Shown here: positions 23,601 through 35,008 of the stretch, piece by piece | Numbering within the stretch: position 1 is the stretch's first letter | Layout of the letters: each line of letters starts with the position of its first letter | Assembly (NCBI GenBank): GCA_028583605.1 | Contig: CM053326.1 | Location: forward strand, 8,502,587 to 8,566,586 | DNA: 64,000 nt | DNA from: Dastarcus helophoroides | Lineage: Eukaryota > Arthropoda > Insecta > Coleoptera > Bothrideridae | Direction of reading: 5' to 3' | Made by a program: the position numbers and the translations under genes | The notes under the pieces: model-generated | Databases searched by the model: none | Told to the model about the DNA's origin: nothing | What the model saw: only the letters and a program-made list of their open reading frames with translations

Positions 23601-24038
23601 CGTCAACAGACGTACGTGAGATTTGTACGCGCTATGTACAAGCGATATAGGTGCGTCTGTGGTGGGCTTAAGGTAGCAAAATCAAATAAGATTTTGACTT
23701 TATGAACCCTAACAATCAATTAAAATTACTTTGTTCCATCAAAGCTGATGGGATTAAATTTTAACAAAATAACAATATAATTACCCTACTTATAGAAAGA
23801 AACTTCTATTCAAACAGGACTTCCTTCCAATATAATCAGTTGTGGTTGTAATTTTATTGCCTGTACTTTCGAAACTATAAAATAAATGGAACTAATAGCG
23901 TCTCGCAAAAAAGCAGTTAGTATTTAATTTAATGATACTTGGATGCTTTATTACTTTATTGTATTGAAATCTCGCAGCTACCTTTGATCGACAAACAAGG
24001 CTGCAACCGCAATTATTTTGGAATATACAGAAGCCGGG
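23601..24038. other. Intergenic, nothing seen
   Basis: No supportable coding sequence or repeat. Confidence 0.5.
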
Positions 24039-24064
24039 TATAAATAAGAGACTGACATTTCAGT
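24039..24064 (+). promoter_or_regulatory. Candidate core promoter (TATA plus Inr)
   Basis: TATAAATA at 24039-24046 is followed by TCAGTTG at 24060, which fits the insect initiator TCAGT. The spacing (about 23 nt) is a little short. Downstream is a CA-rich stretch resembling an insect 5' untranslated region (24150-24215), then ATG at 24216 opening 27 codons up to a possible splice donor (CTG then GTAAAC). Together this could be the first exon of an unknown plus-strand gene. Evidence is circumstantial. Confidence 0.25.
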
Positions 24065-24215
24065 TGTGTTTATACGTAAAGTCTAGAAACACTTTATTGG
24101 TTTGATTTGGCCCTTTACCGGAAACAGGCAGGAACGTAAAACAAAGAGAGGATCAAGTGAGCCAAGCAAACAACAAAACAACAAACAGTAAACAGTGATC
24201 AGAACTGGATTTCTA

Positions 24216-24299
24216 GATGTGCGGCGAAGTTCAGAAGTTTGCCGTAATTAGCAGCAGGGATTGGCCAATGATAATACCACCGGAGATGGGAAACTGGTA
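24216..24299 (+). CDS. Possible first exon, unknown gene
   Basis: ATG at 24216 opens 27 codons (MCGEVQKFAVISSRDWPMII at the start), ending in a stop that overlaps a possible donor, CTG then GTAAAC. It follows the promoter-like elements at 24039-24064. No domain or family is recognised and no continuing exon was found, so this is a weak call. Confidence 0.15.
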
Positions 24300-25468
24300 A
24301 ACTGGAAAGGGATTATACTATACGCTAAAATGTTTTTATGCCTAACTAGGTTAACTAACTCGAAATATGTGTATAATAATGCTGACTCGAGTAAGGGCTG
24401 TTTTCGAAACTTTAACGCCGCTTTGTGTCATTCATACTTTGCGGTTTGACTCAAGGTAAAGTGTCTTTAATTAAAATGTTACTTTAATAACAAAAACTTT
24501 ATGGTTTAATTAGGCTTTGGTACTTACGGTATTTGTTGTTATACCAGAATGGCATTTTAAAAATAAGTTTATCAAAACTCTGTTCATTACCAGTTTAAGA
24601 TCCTTGGGATCATTTTAATCCGGCTTTGGTACGGTGTAGTTTAGTAAAGTCATGGGTACGGAAGGGTATGGGGCTACATATATTATGATGCTAGGCATGT
24701 TTTTTATGACAGAATATGAGCCTAGAAACACTGTAATATCGATTAATTTGAAGGTTGAAATATATAACGGTAAAAAGAAATCAAAAACAATCAGAAAAAT
24801 TTGAAGAAGTTGTCTTTACCGAAAATTATACTAAAATGGTGTTCAGCTTTAGGAATGGATGGTATTATAAAAGAAACCTTCATTATCACTGTACCGGAAA
24901 ATATGTATCACATGTATTGAAATAATCGACATTTACATGTATGGGAGGCACTAAATTTATAAAAAAAGTAGGAAAAGTAAATATTTTTCGGGTCATGTTT
25001 CTCTGTACTAAAAAGTAAAACGAATCCAACTTTTTTTCATACTTTAAGTCGCTTATTTCGTGCCAATGTATTGGGAAAATTGTGCCAATCTCAAAATTGT
25101 ATAATAAGCACGGTGGTTTTCGAGGAAATTGAGGGTAGTAGGCTTATCATTTTTATGCCAAATTTGACGTTTTATAAGCACATGTAGTGTAGCAAATTAA
25201 AAAATTTTATTATTATAAATAAAAAGCGTTGTAGCATGACCTTATTACATATGGTTATCCAAAAAGTTTGGTGGGATATGTAAATAAAAAATTATAACAC
25301 GATCCGTAGGGTGAGATATGATATCTGTACAGCGAGCTAACTAAGTATAACTTTCATAGGGACACTTTAAAGACTAAAATTGGTGCGTTTTTTCATGATA
25401 AAGTAAATCTATGTACGTTCGGATGCTGTCGATCATGCACGAAGTGAGGCTTAATTTTAGGATTAGGT
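24300..25468. other. Intergenic, nothing seen
   Basis: AT-rich, no recognised gene or repeat. The frame at 24261-24449 is not supported. Confidence 0.5.
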
Positions 25469-25575
25469 GTTAGTATCTCTCTGAAGATAATAGATTGACT
25501 ATCGAAACGTGTTAGAGTAACCTTTGTTGGGTTTTTTAATCTTTCTTGGTTTCATGGACAAGATTTTTATTTCAA
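25469..25575 (+). repeat. Foldback MITE family 1, copy 2 (right half)
   Basis: Matches the loop and right arm of 7817-8003: GTTAGTATCTCTCTGAAGAT, GTGTTAGAGTAACC, TTTTTTAATCTTTCTTGG and TTTCA. The left arm is missing. Confidence 0.7.
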
Positions 25576-26669
25576 TTTTTGAAGATAACTAAGACCACTC
25601 AGTTCCATCAAAAACTATGCTATAAAACGAAAATACAGGAAGACTTGTAAAGCTGGCGTGTGTGTGCATTACACTATGATGTTGTCAATTAGATTGGGGA
25701 ATATTATAGAAATACCGGATTAAAGATAAAAGGATGTTTTTACTTCATCTACACATTCGCCGTTAAAAGTTTAAAAGGGAGTACAATCAACTTCAGATGT
25801 AACGAACCACCAAGCGGATTTTTGAATAGTTCACTATAGCCGAATGTTCTTTATAAAGAAACAAGAAATACCCACTTTCTTATGGAAGTTTGGACCATAA
25901 TTTCGTTCGTTATAAGCGGTCGTTCGTTAAATACGGAGTTTGTTATATTCGAAGTTGTCAGTATGTATTTAAACGTTCTTGACTGATACGGAAAATCTTT
26001 TTAATAACTACCTTTCGATCTTTAAGATTTATGTAAATGGGAGGTTATGTATGATTCGACTTCTGACGCTCCTGACGCTCCACAATTTTGACAGAGTTCA
26101 GTCAATCTCCGTGGCGCAGAAAATAAATTAATAAATAACATTTAATTAATTCTTAACATATCCTGAAGTATTCTTCATCAAATTTCAATCTATTCTAAAT
26201 AAAGTGGACATCTGCACTAAAATAAGTGATTTAAATTTAAGTAATTTAACATATTGACTTCACAGATAATATGATTGTACTCCAATTAATATTAATGAAT
26301 GACGTTAAATTACCATATGCTAATATAGCAAATTATACTGTTACACTGACTTCATTGGAAAGAACTTAATACTTAAACAAAATTCTATTAAAAAAAAGTC
26401 AACATCAAGTACAATTGCAGACATTTGTTGCCATTGAGAGCTGACGGTATCCAATAAGCTTATAATTGTCTATTCAAGTTCTAATATGAACTTATGTTGT
26501 CGGACCGAGTCACTGATCAAAGGTTTCCAGAAAAAAGTGATAGTAAATGTGTCCTGGTATATTTGCAATAGTGCAGTAATATTCATTGTGGTCTCGAGAT
26601 CAATAAAGTTAAAGAGGACATCTTCAAGTTTACCAAATGTCACAAAAGAAAGGCTGCCTATTCACACAT
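25576..26669. other. Intergenic, nothing seen
   Basis: AT-rich, no gene or repeat supported. Confidence 0.5.
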
Positions 26670-26940
26670 CGCTCATCTTTGAATTAAATCCAAAAGAGCT
26701 AAAGCGTGCTTTGGGGCTGAACTTCAAACACGAAAACAGTATTCTAGTGTTGGTTTTGTATGGAGTGAGCACCTAATGAGATAGGAAGTACTTTTTAGCT
26801 TTAAAAAGAAAGCCAAGGAAGGCAATGGTGCTCACATGGTCGTCCCAAGAGAAGTTAGTGATCGCATTGACTCCTAGGATAGACGGATTAAATCCCATCG
26901 GAAGGATTTTATCATCCATGAGTATATTTTGAATTTCCAG
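26670..26940 (-). mobile_element. LINE fragment, copy 3 (antisense)
   Basis: A short piece of the Jockey/CR1-type LINE. Read on the minus strand it gives ILMDDKILPMGFNPSILGV and NAITNFSWDDHVSTIA, the region after the YADD box, then FLFKAKKYFLSH. It lies directly upstream of the pogo relic. Confidence 0.8.
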
Positions 26941-27054
26941 TTTCCATCTTTGATGTAAGAATCTTGATGAAATCCTACTTAGAAGGCAAAGGAAGAAAAG
27001 TAAAGTATTTAAAAAAAAATGCACGGACCTGATTGTGGTATAATCCCTTTCCTT

Positions 27055-28445
27055 TCTTAGTCACCGACCAGAGCTCACACAAATATTATCACATAATATT
27101 TTCGCATGCTAGGGCAGCAACAGATGAAAATAACGTTAATAATTTTTTTGATCGACTAGAAGTTGAGTTAAAAGGGATGTCTACATCCAGTGTTTAGAAT
27201 TATAAGGAAACTAATTTCGTAGATGATCTAGGTTGTTCAAAAATAATAACAAAGAAAGGGACCAATCATCTGGAAAAAAATGTTTAATTCTTCTAAAGCT
27301 TGCACGTATCTGTTTATATGTGGAAATGCAGAGAAGAAACTCTCTTCTGTTTGTAAATTAAATTATAAATCTCAAACGCTCTGGTCCACTTCGACGGAGA
27401 ACGATCCACCAAATGCTCGTTATAACAGTACGAATTCTGGATGCTTCGACTTTCAAGTTTTTGAAGGTTGGTTCTTGAATTTGTTTCTTACAATACTGAA
27501 GTGACAAGAAGGTCGATAGGTCATTATTGGAGACAATTTGAGCAAGGCAAACTAAACAATATTAGATTTCTTACGTTACGTCCAAATACAACTCACCTCC
27601 TACAACCCCTCGACATGGCTTATTTTCGTTCGATGAAAGGTCATTGAAGAATAATACTGGATGATTTAAAAAATACAGTCACAGAAAGCAGCTTTAGCGG
27701 TGTGCTCAAAAATACTCATGCAAGAATTGGTACAACAAGGTGCTTACAACCTTAGTCTACATTTGGAAAGTCTAGAATTTTTCTGCTAAATAAAGAAGTA
27801 ATTTTAAGTCGGTTATGTAACAACGTTGTTGCTGATGATTCAGCAATAAAAGAAGTTGTAGGAGACATTTTTATAGGACTGTTGAAGAAAAGGCGAGAAG
27901 AAGCAACATCTATGTGGCGCAAAAAAACAAGAAAGCTGCACAAGGACAAGGAATAACTGTTGCAGCTATACAATGTTCTGCTACAGATGACACAATATGC
28001 TCCGATCACGAATTAGACTTCACATAGCCATCAACTTCTAAAGCACAATCAATGGTGTCTGAAATCTCATCTCCTAGTTCTGATGAGAATGAAATTGCCG
28101 AATATGCAGAAAGCGAAGACAGTCCTTGAAATCCCACTGTGTCATACGAGAACTTGAAAGATGTAGTAGGTACAAGATCCAACATGTTTCACAGAAGTAA
28201 ATAAACTGATTAGTGGTTATATAGTGATTATATTCGACAACAAATATTATTCTAAAAAAATTACAAAAATTCATGACAAAGAAGCACATGCTACGGTCAT
28301 GGTTCCTTATGGTAAATGGCCCTAATGTAAAGATGAATTCTTTTACACCGACGATGAAATTGTGATGACCATTAACGAATAGATTTGTCGCAGAGATATT
28401 TTTGATATTCCCGAATTAACGAACATTATTTGACAAACTAAAATG
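27055..28445 (+). pseudogene. pogo/Tigger-type DDE_1 transposase relic 1
   Basis: A decayed pogo-like transposase, which in an intact element would integrate at TA sites. Pieces in order: RAATDENNVNNFFDRLE (27115), NYKETNFVDDLG in place of the usual NYDETN (first catalytic Asp is Lys), KGTNHLEK, the 27280-27504 block with KSQTLWSTSTENDPPNARYN and FEGWFLNLFLTILK, then NNIRFLTLRPNTTHLLQPLD (27590). The C-terminus has KSRIFLLNKEVILSRLC and an acidic tail to about 28440. Frameshifts and stops interrupt it at least six times. No terminal repeats were found. Confidence 0.85.
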
Positions 28446-28857
28446 TATTGATACCGGAGCAGCAATAATTCAAGTTTCCCGCTCTTACTCTCACTCTGAC
28501 GCCGCTAGATGGATCCAAGCACTAGGCATTGTCCAATTTTTGTGAATTGTTTATTTTCGTCCTTTGGACCTAACACGACCACGTGCTTGTTAAAAACGAG
28601 CAAGTTCTAGGTGAAATTCAAATTTTATTCGAGTTTCGTCCGAAGAATTAATTCTTATTCTCTTGTCAAATAATATTTTATATTTCATCGATTGTAATCG
28701 CCCCTGGAAGATTTTCTAACCGCGTGGAAACGCCTTAATAGCTAATTCGAGAGTCGGCGACTTGACGCCCCTTTTATTTCATTTTTCTGTTTAGTTGCAC
28801 GTGTAGAAACCCGTTAGACGCCATTTTCTAGTATTTACCAGTGACATTGTCTTCTGT
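28446..28857. other. Intergenic, nothing seen
   Basis: Somewhat higher GC than surroundings, without a gene. Confidence 0.45.
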
Positions 28858-28961
28858 GGTTGACATGCAGTGCACCAACTGTTGGTTGACACGCAGTGCG
28901 CCTTCTATGGCTGACACGCAGTGCTACCATCTATTGGTTGACACGCAGTACACTACTTGAC
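28858..28961 (+). repeat. Minisatellite, about 26 bp x 4
   Basis: Four tandem units starting at 28858, 28884, 28909 and 28936, each beginning GGTTGACACGCAGTGC with small variation (periods 26, 25 and 27 bp). Confidence 0.85.
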
Positions 28962-29096
28962 ATTTCTCTGGCGCAATCTCGCGTTCATAGACACAATTGC
29001 ATCTGTCACTTGTCTTGTCTATGATACCAACACTCCGTTAGTGACATTTGCAATTTCCCTGTTGGACAGTGTTGCCAATAAGCATTTCGAATTATG

Positions 29097-29114
29097 GTGT
29101 GTGTGTGTGTGTGG
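29097..29114 (+). repeat. GT dinucleotide microsatellite
   Basis: Eight to nine uninterrupted GT units within two overlapping spurious open frames (28957-29320). Confidence 0.9.
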
Positions 29115-30117
29115 AGCGAGTTTTAGCTGTGGTTATCTTCGTATACCCGCTTGTTCCTTTCCTTATCTTCCATTCACTCACCACGCTTTATTTACGCGTT
29201 TTATTTTATTTTATTTTTAATAATTTATACCGAGTACGGTATAAGTATCATTTAGGTTTTCTTTCGCCAATTACCGTCGCCATTGCTAACGTTTTTGGAT
29301 TTAATAGGAAAACAAAATAATCGTTAACCACTGTATAACCCATCGCTGAATAAAGAGGTATTTTTTTATTAGCTTCTACCTGTCTTTTAGTCAAAAATAT
29401 CAGTATATTTTCCAATTTACCTCTTCAGTTTTCATTAGTAATTCTACACTCAAAGATATCTTTGGCATAAATGCCTGTAATATAGACATGTCCATAAGAT
29501 AAGTCCATGTGCCAAAGTTACCCCACACAAGGTGATACATTGGAAAAAATGAAAATAAATACTTGGCCTTATAATAAAAATTAAAAGTCTGTCTTTCCAT
29601 ATTTGTTTATTTTAGTACCAATGTTTCAAATAATGTTTCAAATAATTGACACTTCAAACCCTCACTTCGTGGAATCCTTTAATATTCATAATTATTAATT
29701 TTTACTAAGAATAAAACCGTCGATGATGCAGTAATGCAGTAATGCGAAACGTGGTACGGTGTTAGCAAATATTTTTCGAAAACCTTGTGGAATTTTAAAA
29801 TTTTGTTGCACTTTTATCGTTAATAATGTTTAGTAGTTATCAAATAATGTTTAATATGTCAAATCGTTGTGAATTAATTAGAAGAAAACTTTAAAATCGG
29901 TACCAAAGTTACGGTATTTAAAGCACATAAATAATTGTAATCTACATTCTCCTATACCAATAAGAATCTTTTTATTTAAAATACTCAATTTTCTTCACAC
30001 AATCACATTTAGTTAGGCAATTTGCCAATTTAGTTTCTTAAAGTATAACGTGTCTTGCAGAAGAAATACGAATTAGATTAAATAAAAATTGTATATAAAC
30101 GGTGCCTTTATTGCCAA
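29115..30117. other. Intergenic, nothing seen
   Basis: AT-rich, no gene or repeat supported. Confidence 0.5.
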
Positions 30118-30120
30118 TTA

Positions 30121-32417
30121 CACAGGTATGCATGGGTAAAATGGACTGAAATCGAATGATGGTTTCTTATAGATTTTGAGGTGCTGTTTAACGAAAAAAT
30201 AATGAAAAAATTCCATCACGTAAGGTTTTATAAAAATTTTCATAAATGCTACCCTAGTACAAATATGCTGCGGTAACAATTCTTACTATCGATTGTTATT
30301 TTACTTTTTGGTTCGTCATAAGTAAAATTTTGTCGCGTAATCGCCGCGACCTTGAGAGGCTCGGGTGGGGGATGAACTCATTGTTTTGTGCAGTTCAGTA
30401 GATCAGTTAATACTTGAACGTGATAACATAAAGGTGATTTATTTGTTAGTTTGTGAAATACATTACTTTTCGAAATGGCTTCAAGTTCAAGAAAGTACAC
30501 TAATTTACTACAACATTTTTTGTTATATTTGTGGGGAATATATCACAAAGAAACAACGAAGGAATATAACAAGATTTGTGAAAGACGTCTATTGTGCTTA
30601 CTTTGATAGTACTATTGCGAATTAAGACAAGCCATGGACTCCTCACCAAGTGTGTTCGATTTGCTCAGAAGAATTGCGTCAGTGGTCTAAGGGAGAAAAA
30701 AAAACTTTCGATTCAGCACACCTATGATTTGGATGAAGCCAAGAAATCACTATGATGACTGTTACTTTTGTTGCACTAATATAAAAGGATTCAAACGAAG
30801 AAATAAGAAAGGCAATTCAGTACCCTCTAGTTCAGTCCGCAATTCGTACCATACCTCAAGATCCTTCGGTTGCCGTACCTGTACCTTATAGAGTTGATTC
30901 TGAAACTGATGAGACTGATACATCATCTGAAGGCGTAAAAGATAAAGATTTCTCTATCAAAAATATCGAGCCACAGCTATTTACACAACCCGAATTAAAC
31001 AACTTAGTGTGTGAATTAGATCTTTCTAAAATTGCAGCAGAACTTTTAGGATGTCGACTCAAAGAAAAAAAAATTATTGGCTACGGGTACTATTTTTCAT
31101 GGTGTAGATACGGAGGAAAGGCTTTTGTCTTATTTTTTGCTCAAAACAGCGATTTAGTATACTGTAAAGATATAAACGGGCTAATGAAAATGTTTGATGT
31201 CAAATATGACTCTACTCAGTGGAGACTTTTCATTGACTCGTCAAATAAGAAGCCTGAAAGAGGTACTTTTACATAATGGAAATCAATATGCTTCTTTGCC
31301 TGTAGGTCATTCTGTACATCTGATAGAAAGTTACGAAAATTTAGCTTTAGTTCTTGAAAAGATCGACTACCAACATCACAAATGGGTTATATGTGGCGAT
31401 TTCAATGTTAGAACTTTATTACTTGGACAACAATGAGGCTACACCAAATTTTCTTGTTTTTTATATGAGTGGGATAGCTGCAACAAAGATTTACACTGGA
31501 TAAGGAAGAATTGGCCTTTGAGAGAATCATTGAAACCTGGAATGAAAAATGTACTGAAAGAGAATTTGGTCGATCCAGCCAAAGTGCTTCTACCTCCACT
31601 TCATATGAAACTTTGACTCATGAAACAATTTGTAAAAGCACTATCAAAGCAAGGAAGAGTGTTTCAAATATCTATGTAATAAATTTCCATCACCTTTCAG
31701 AAGCCAAACTTAAAGAAGGGATATTTGTTGGTCCAGATATTCGAAAGCTCATGAAAGACGAAGATTTTGAAACTAAAATGAACTTTGAAGAAAAGAAAGC
31801 ATGGGTTTCTTTTAAAAAAGTTTTTAAAAATTTTCTGGCCAATAAGAAAAGTTCAGACTACGTCCAATTAGTGAAAAACATGTTAGATAATTTCAGGAAA
31901 TTGGGATGCAACATGAGTTTAAAGTACATTTTCTAAAATCTCGCCTGGACTTTTTTCCAGAAAATCTCGGAGATTTCAGTGAAGAACACGGAGAGAGATT
32001 CCATCAAGATATAAAGGCTATGGAGAAACATTATCAAGGAAGATGGAATGTTAACATGATTGCAGACTATTGCTGGATGTTGCAGCGGGACACTGAGAAG
32101 ACTGAACACAAGCGAAAATCTTTGAAAAGAAGCTTCAGTGACAAGCAAAAAAGGTATTATAAGGATTTATAACAGTTTATTTTGTGAATTAGTTTAGTGA
32201 TAAACGTTATGAAAATCTTAAAATGGCTTTTGTATCTTTTTATTTATTTAAATAAAACATTATTTTGAAGCAATTTTTTTTTATGTTTCATATATCGGAA
32301 AAACCTAACGTGATAAAAAAAATCAAGAGCATATTCAAATTCAACGCCCCAAAATTACCTAATATAGATACCTTTCAAACAAACAATTTTCAAAAAGGTC
32401 AGTTTTGCATACCTGTG
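30121..32417 (+). mobile_element. DNA transposon with CAC termini and 3-bp TSD, unnamed family
   Basis: A 2297-bp element defined by perfect 12-bp terminal inverted repeats CACAGGTATGCA (30121-30132 and 32406-32417), flanked on both sides by TTA (30118-30120 and 32418-32420). Between them lies one decayed plus-strand gene filling most of the element. CAC termini with a 3-bp duplication are what the CACTA/Mirage/Chapaev group shows, so membership there is a reasonable inference. I cannot recall a named superfamily for the protein. Confidence 0.85.
30475..32172 (+). pseudogene. Transposon protein, conserved insect family, broken
   Basis: Probably the transposase of the 30121-32417 element. The N-terminus (30524 on) has a zinc-knuckle-like CYICGEY then HQVCSICSEELRQW. 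The middle reads PQLFTQPELNNLV, LSKIAAELLGCRLKEK, YFSWCRYGGKAF, DLVYCKDINGLM, WRLFIDSS, LHNGNQYASLPV and HKWVICGDFNV. The C-terminus has KLKEGIFVGPDIRKLMKD and ENLGDFSEEHGERFHQD, then GRWNVNMIADYCW and a basic end. I know this protein as a multicopy hypothetical family in insects, from memory only. Stops and frameshifts occur near 30622, 30725, 31190-31276, 31434, 31640 and 31905. Conserved acidic residues (GDF, SEEHGERFHQD) may include the active site, which is inference. Confidence 0.75.
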
Positions 32418-32579
32418 TTATTGGGGTTTTCTTTATTTAAAACTAAACAAAATAAGATAAAAAAATTTATTGTATTAGGCATATTTAATTTACTTTTGCT
32501 ACCTTGAAAATCAAGACATCAGACTTTAACTTTTATTATATTAGAGCCCTTGCAGTTAGTTGTTTAATTTGAATGAATT
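32418..32579. other. Short AT-rich gap
   Basis: No gene. The frame at 32265-32507 crosses the right end of the transposon and is not real. Confidence 0.5.
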
Positions 32580-32965
32580 TCCTCAGATTCAATTGTGTGC
32601 GGCAAAGAGATGTCAGTAGCCGGACGGCGCATAATATACTCGAGCGTAGAATTTCACTAATGGACCCGCACGAGATCTAATGGGACAGAACAACTGGGAT
32701 TGTGTGACCCGTTATCGCCAGGACCAGGCTTAATACGATAGCGCCGGTGGTGGATGCCATAAACTCGGCAAACTGCGATTTGGCGGTCCTATTTCAGCCC
32801 GCAAGAGCAAATTTTCACTTCCAAATCCTGCTCTAATCCTTTGACGCCGGCCGGCGTTTTCGTGGCGACAACACTATAAAACGGAAATTTATTCGGGTCT
32901 TCATTTATTTCCATTAAGTCACCATTCTTATGCACGACGCCGGGATATGATAACATCAAGATGCC
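32580..32965. other. GC-rich non-coding island 2
   Basis: A block of balanced base composition in AT-rich surroundings, with no open frame of note in any phase and no repeat copies in the window. Candidate conserved regulatory sequence. Confidence 0.35.
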
Positions 32966-34623
32966 AGTGACAGTTACTGCTCAATGGGAGAGCGAGAAAA
33001 ATGTTTTATTCATTAAATTATTTTTGGATCTGCATGCATTATCGATTGAATCAGCATTTAAAGCAAACGCTAGACCAACACGATAAAATACACGTAGTGG
33101 AAAAATTCAGCAAAAGTCCTGAAATAATAAACCATTGTTCATATGGAAATAGATAAATATTTGGTGTTTTTGCTAATTTTATCATAACGGAAAAATTATT
33201 TTCACACTGATTATAACTAAAACGAATAAATCAAAATATTTTTAAACTTGTCTAAAGAGAAGCTTGTCAATGAATGAATCAAAATTTGCTTTTTTGAATT
33301 CTAACATCCGCTAAGATTAATAAATATTAATTATATTATTTATGCCCATGTATCAAAAATATTTTATACAGATAGAAAACACAATCCAGTATTTATTTTT
33401 TAGAGGTCTGCAAATTATACAGCAAATACAGTTTACTCAAAATTCGGATAACCCCATTGTTTTCGCAATCCGACCTACCCGTTAGTTCATCCGGGACTAG
33501 GGGTCACATCTAACAATGACAGTAGCCAGATTTACAAAACTAACTCGAAGTACCTTTTGAGATAATACTAATGCACGATGAGCATTGGACAGCTTGTGTA
33601 ACCGTCCTACAAATTCAAACAGCTCTTTCAAATATCTTTGCGATAATGTATATTTTCCAGATATCGAAACTGATTGAGCTGCATAGAAATGGTGTAATGG
33701 TGTGCACAATTATGCCCAATTATGACAAAACGTCCACCTCAAGTTAAATGTAATTTGTTTTACAAAACTTCAGCATCATCACTACTACAAATTTGAAGTA
33801 ATGATGAGACTGCTCTAGATAAACAACTCGTTCAATTTAAGAATTAAAACGCTGGAATTTATCTTGGCATTGGAGTTTCATTTAGCAAGGTAATATTAAA
33901 AGTCTGGAGTTTACTCTAGCGGCAAGAATTCCCCAGTTTCCACAACCGCAGTCAGTACGTAATATAGCAGATCACGAATTTGAGCACCACGGATTCGAAT
34001 GGAAAGATTTAGTTCATATTTTATCGGTTGCCACTGATTTTCATGTGGCCACTCGGGATTTGATTCCACTATTCTAAAAACGTACAGGTGCTTCAACCGT
34101 AATATTATTCATTTTAAGAGGAGATAGAAAAAAACAAGTATGATAGGAAAACTTTTTGTTTTTTAATTATTTTTGGACCTGCCTCAGGCTCAAAGCGGTT
34201 TTGACATCGCTAAATAATGCGGCAGCCACAGCATAATACAACCGGAAATCGGTAGAAACAAAACTTTGTTTGCTTGACAGATGAAATGATTAAATGATAC
34301 TGCCGATGTTTCATATAGTTTCCAAAATATTTTTGCCATTCATTCCTATTAAAAAATTGATTTACACGTGTTTCAAAAGTATTTCGTTTTATAATTAAAA
34401 TGCAACAGATAAGCCAGCTGAAATAATTCGAAGAAAACTTAAAATTATTTTAACGCCTTTGTTTAATGTTAAGTATCAGTAATCTTAGTTTGCATAGTCT
34501 TAGGAGGTGAGCTTAACTTTCCAGACCAAAAAAACCGCGAAGTTCTTGCACTTTTTTCAATTCTCCAGTGATAACTCTTAAACGGTGCTTTTAACGAAAA
34601 AAATAGTTATTAAAATAATTATA
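32966..34623. other. Intergenic with two exon-like frames
   Basis: On the minus strand, 33911-34085 is open after an acceptor-like TTTTTAG and ends in a stop (WQPIKYELNLSIRIRG, then LLYYVLTAVVETGEFLPLE). At 33535-33709, TLSQRYLKELFEFVGRLHKL and SNAHRALVLSQK end at a donor-like AAG-GTACTT. Both read like protein, but I recognise neither and cannot link them. Nothing else was seen. Confidence 0.3.
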
Positions 34624-34640
34624 GAGCAGGGGAGACCGAG

Positions 34641-34874
34641 GAGAGTTGTGACAATTTTTACTTTAATTATTATATCTCAGTCAAGAAACATTCTAAATCT
34701 ATCAGTTGTATGAGTTAATGTAGCTCAATTCATATTCTTTTAGAAATAGTAATCAAAATTAATGAAAGTATTAAGGTTTCTCAGAAAATTAAAAAAAAAA
34801 TAGAGACTACTTCCCATGTCACAACTCTCCTAATACCGAGGTAAGTTGTGACAGACACCGAGGTAAGTTGTGAC
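34641..34874. repeat. Left subterminal AGTTGTGACA motif cluster
   Basis: Four copies: 34641-34653, 34817-34830 (inverted), 34835-34853 and 34858-34874. Two carry the longer word ACCGAGGTAAGTTGTGACA. They are likely transposase binding sites. The right-end cluster has four more. Confidence 0.8.
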
Positions 34875-35008
34875 ACCCCTGTATTTTAACTATTTGGTAG
34901 TAAAATATAATACTATTATGTTATCGATAAATAAATAACTCATTTCTTTTGAACACAACACTATAATTATTATTTGGTATATTTGGACGTATTAAAATAA
35001 TATAATAA

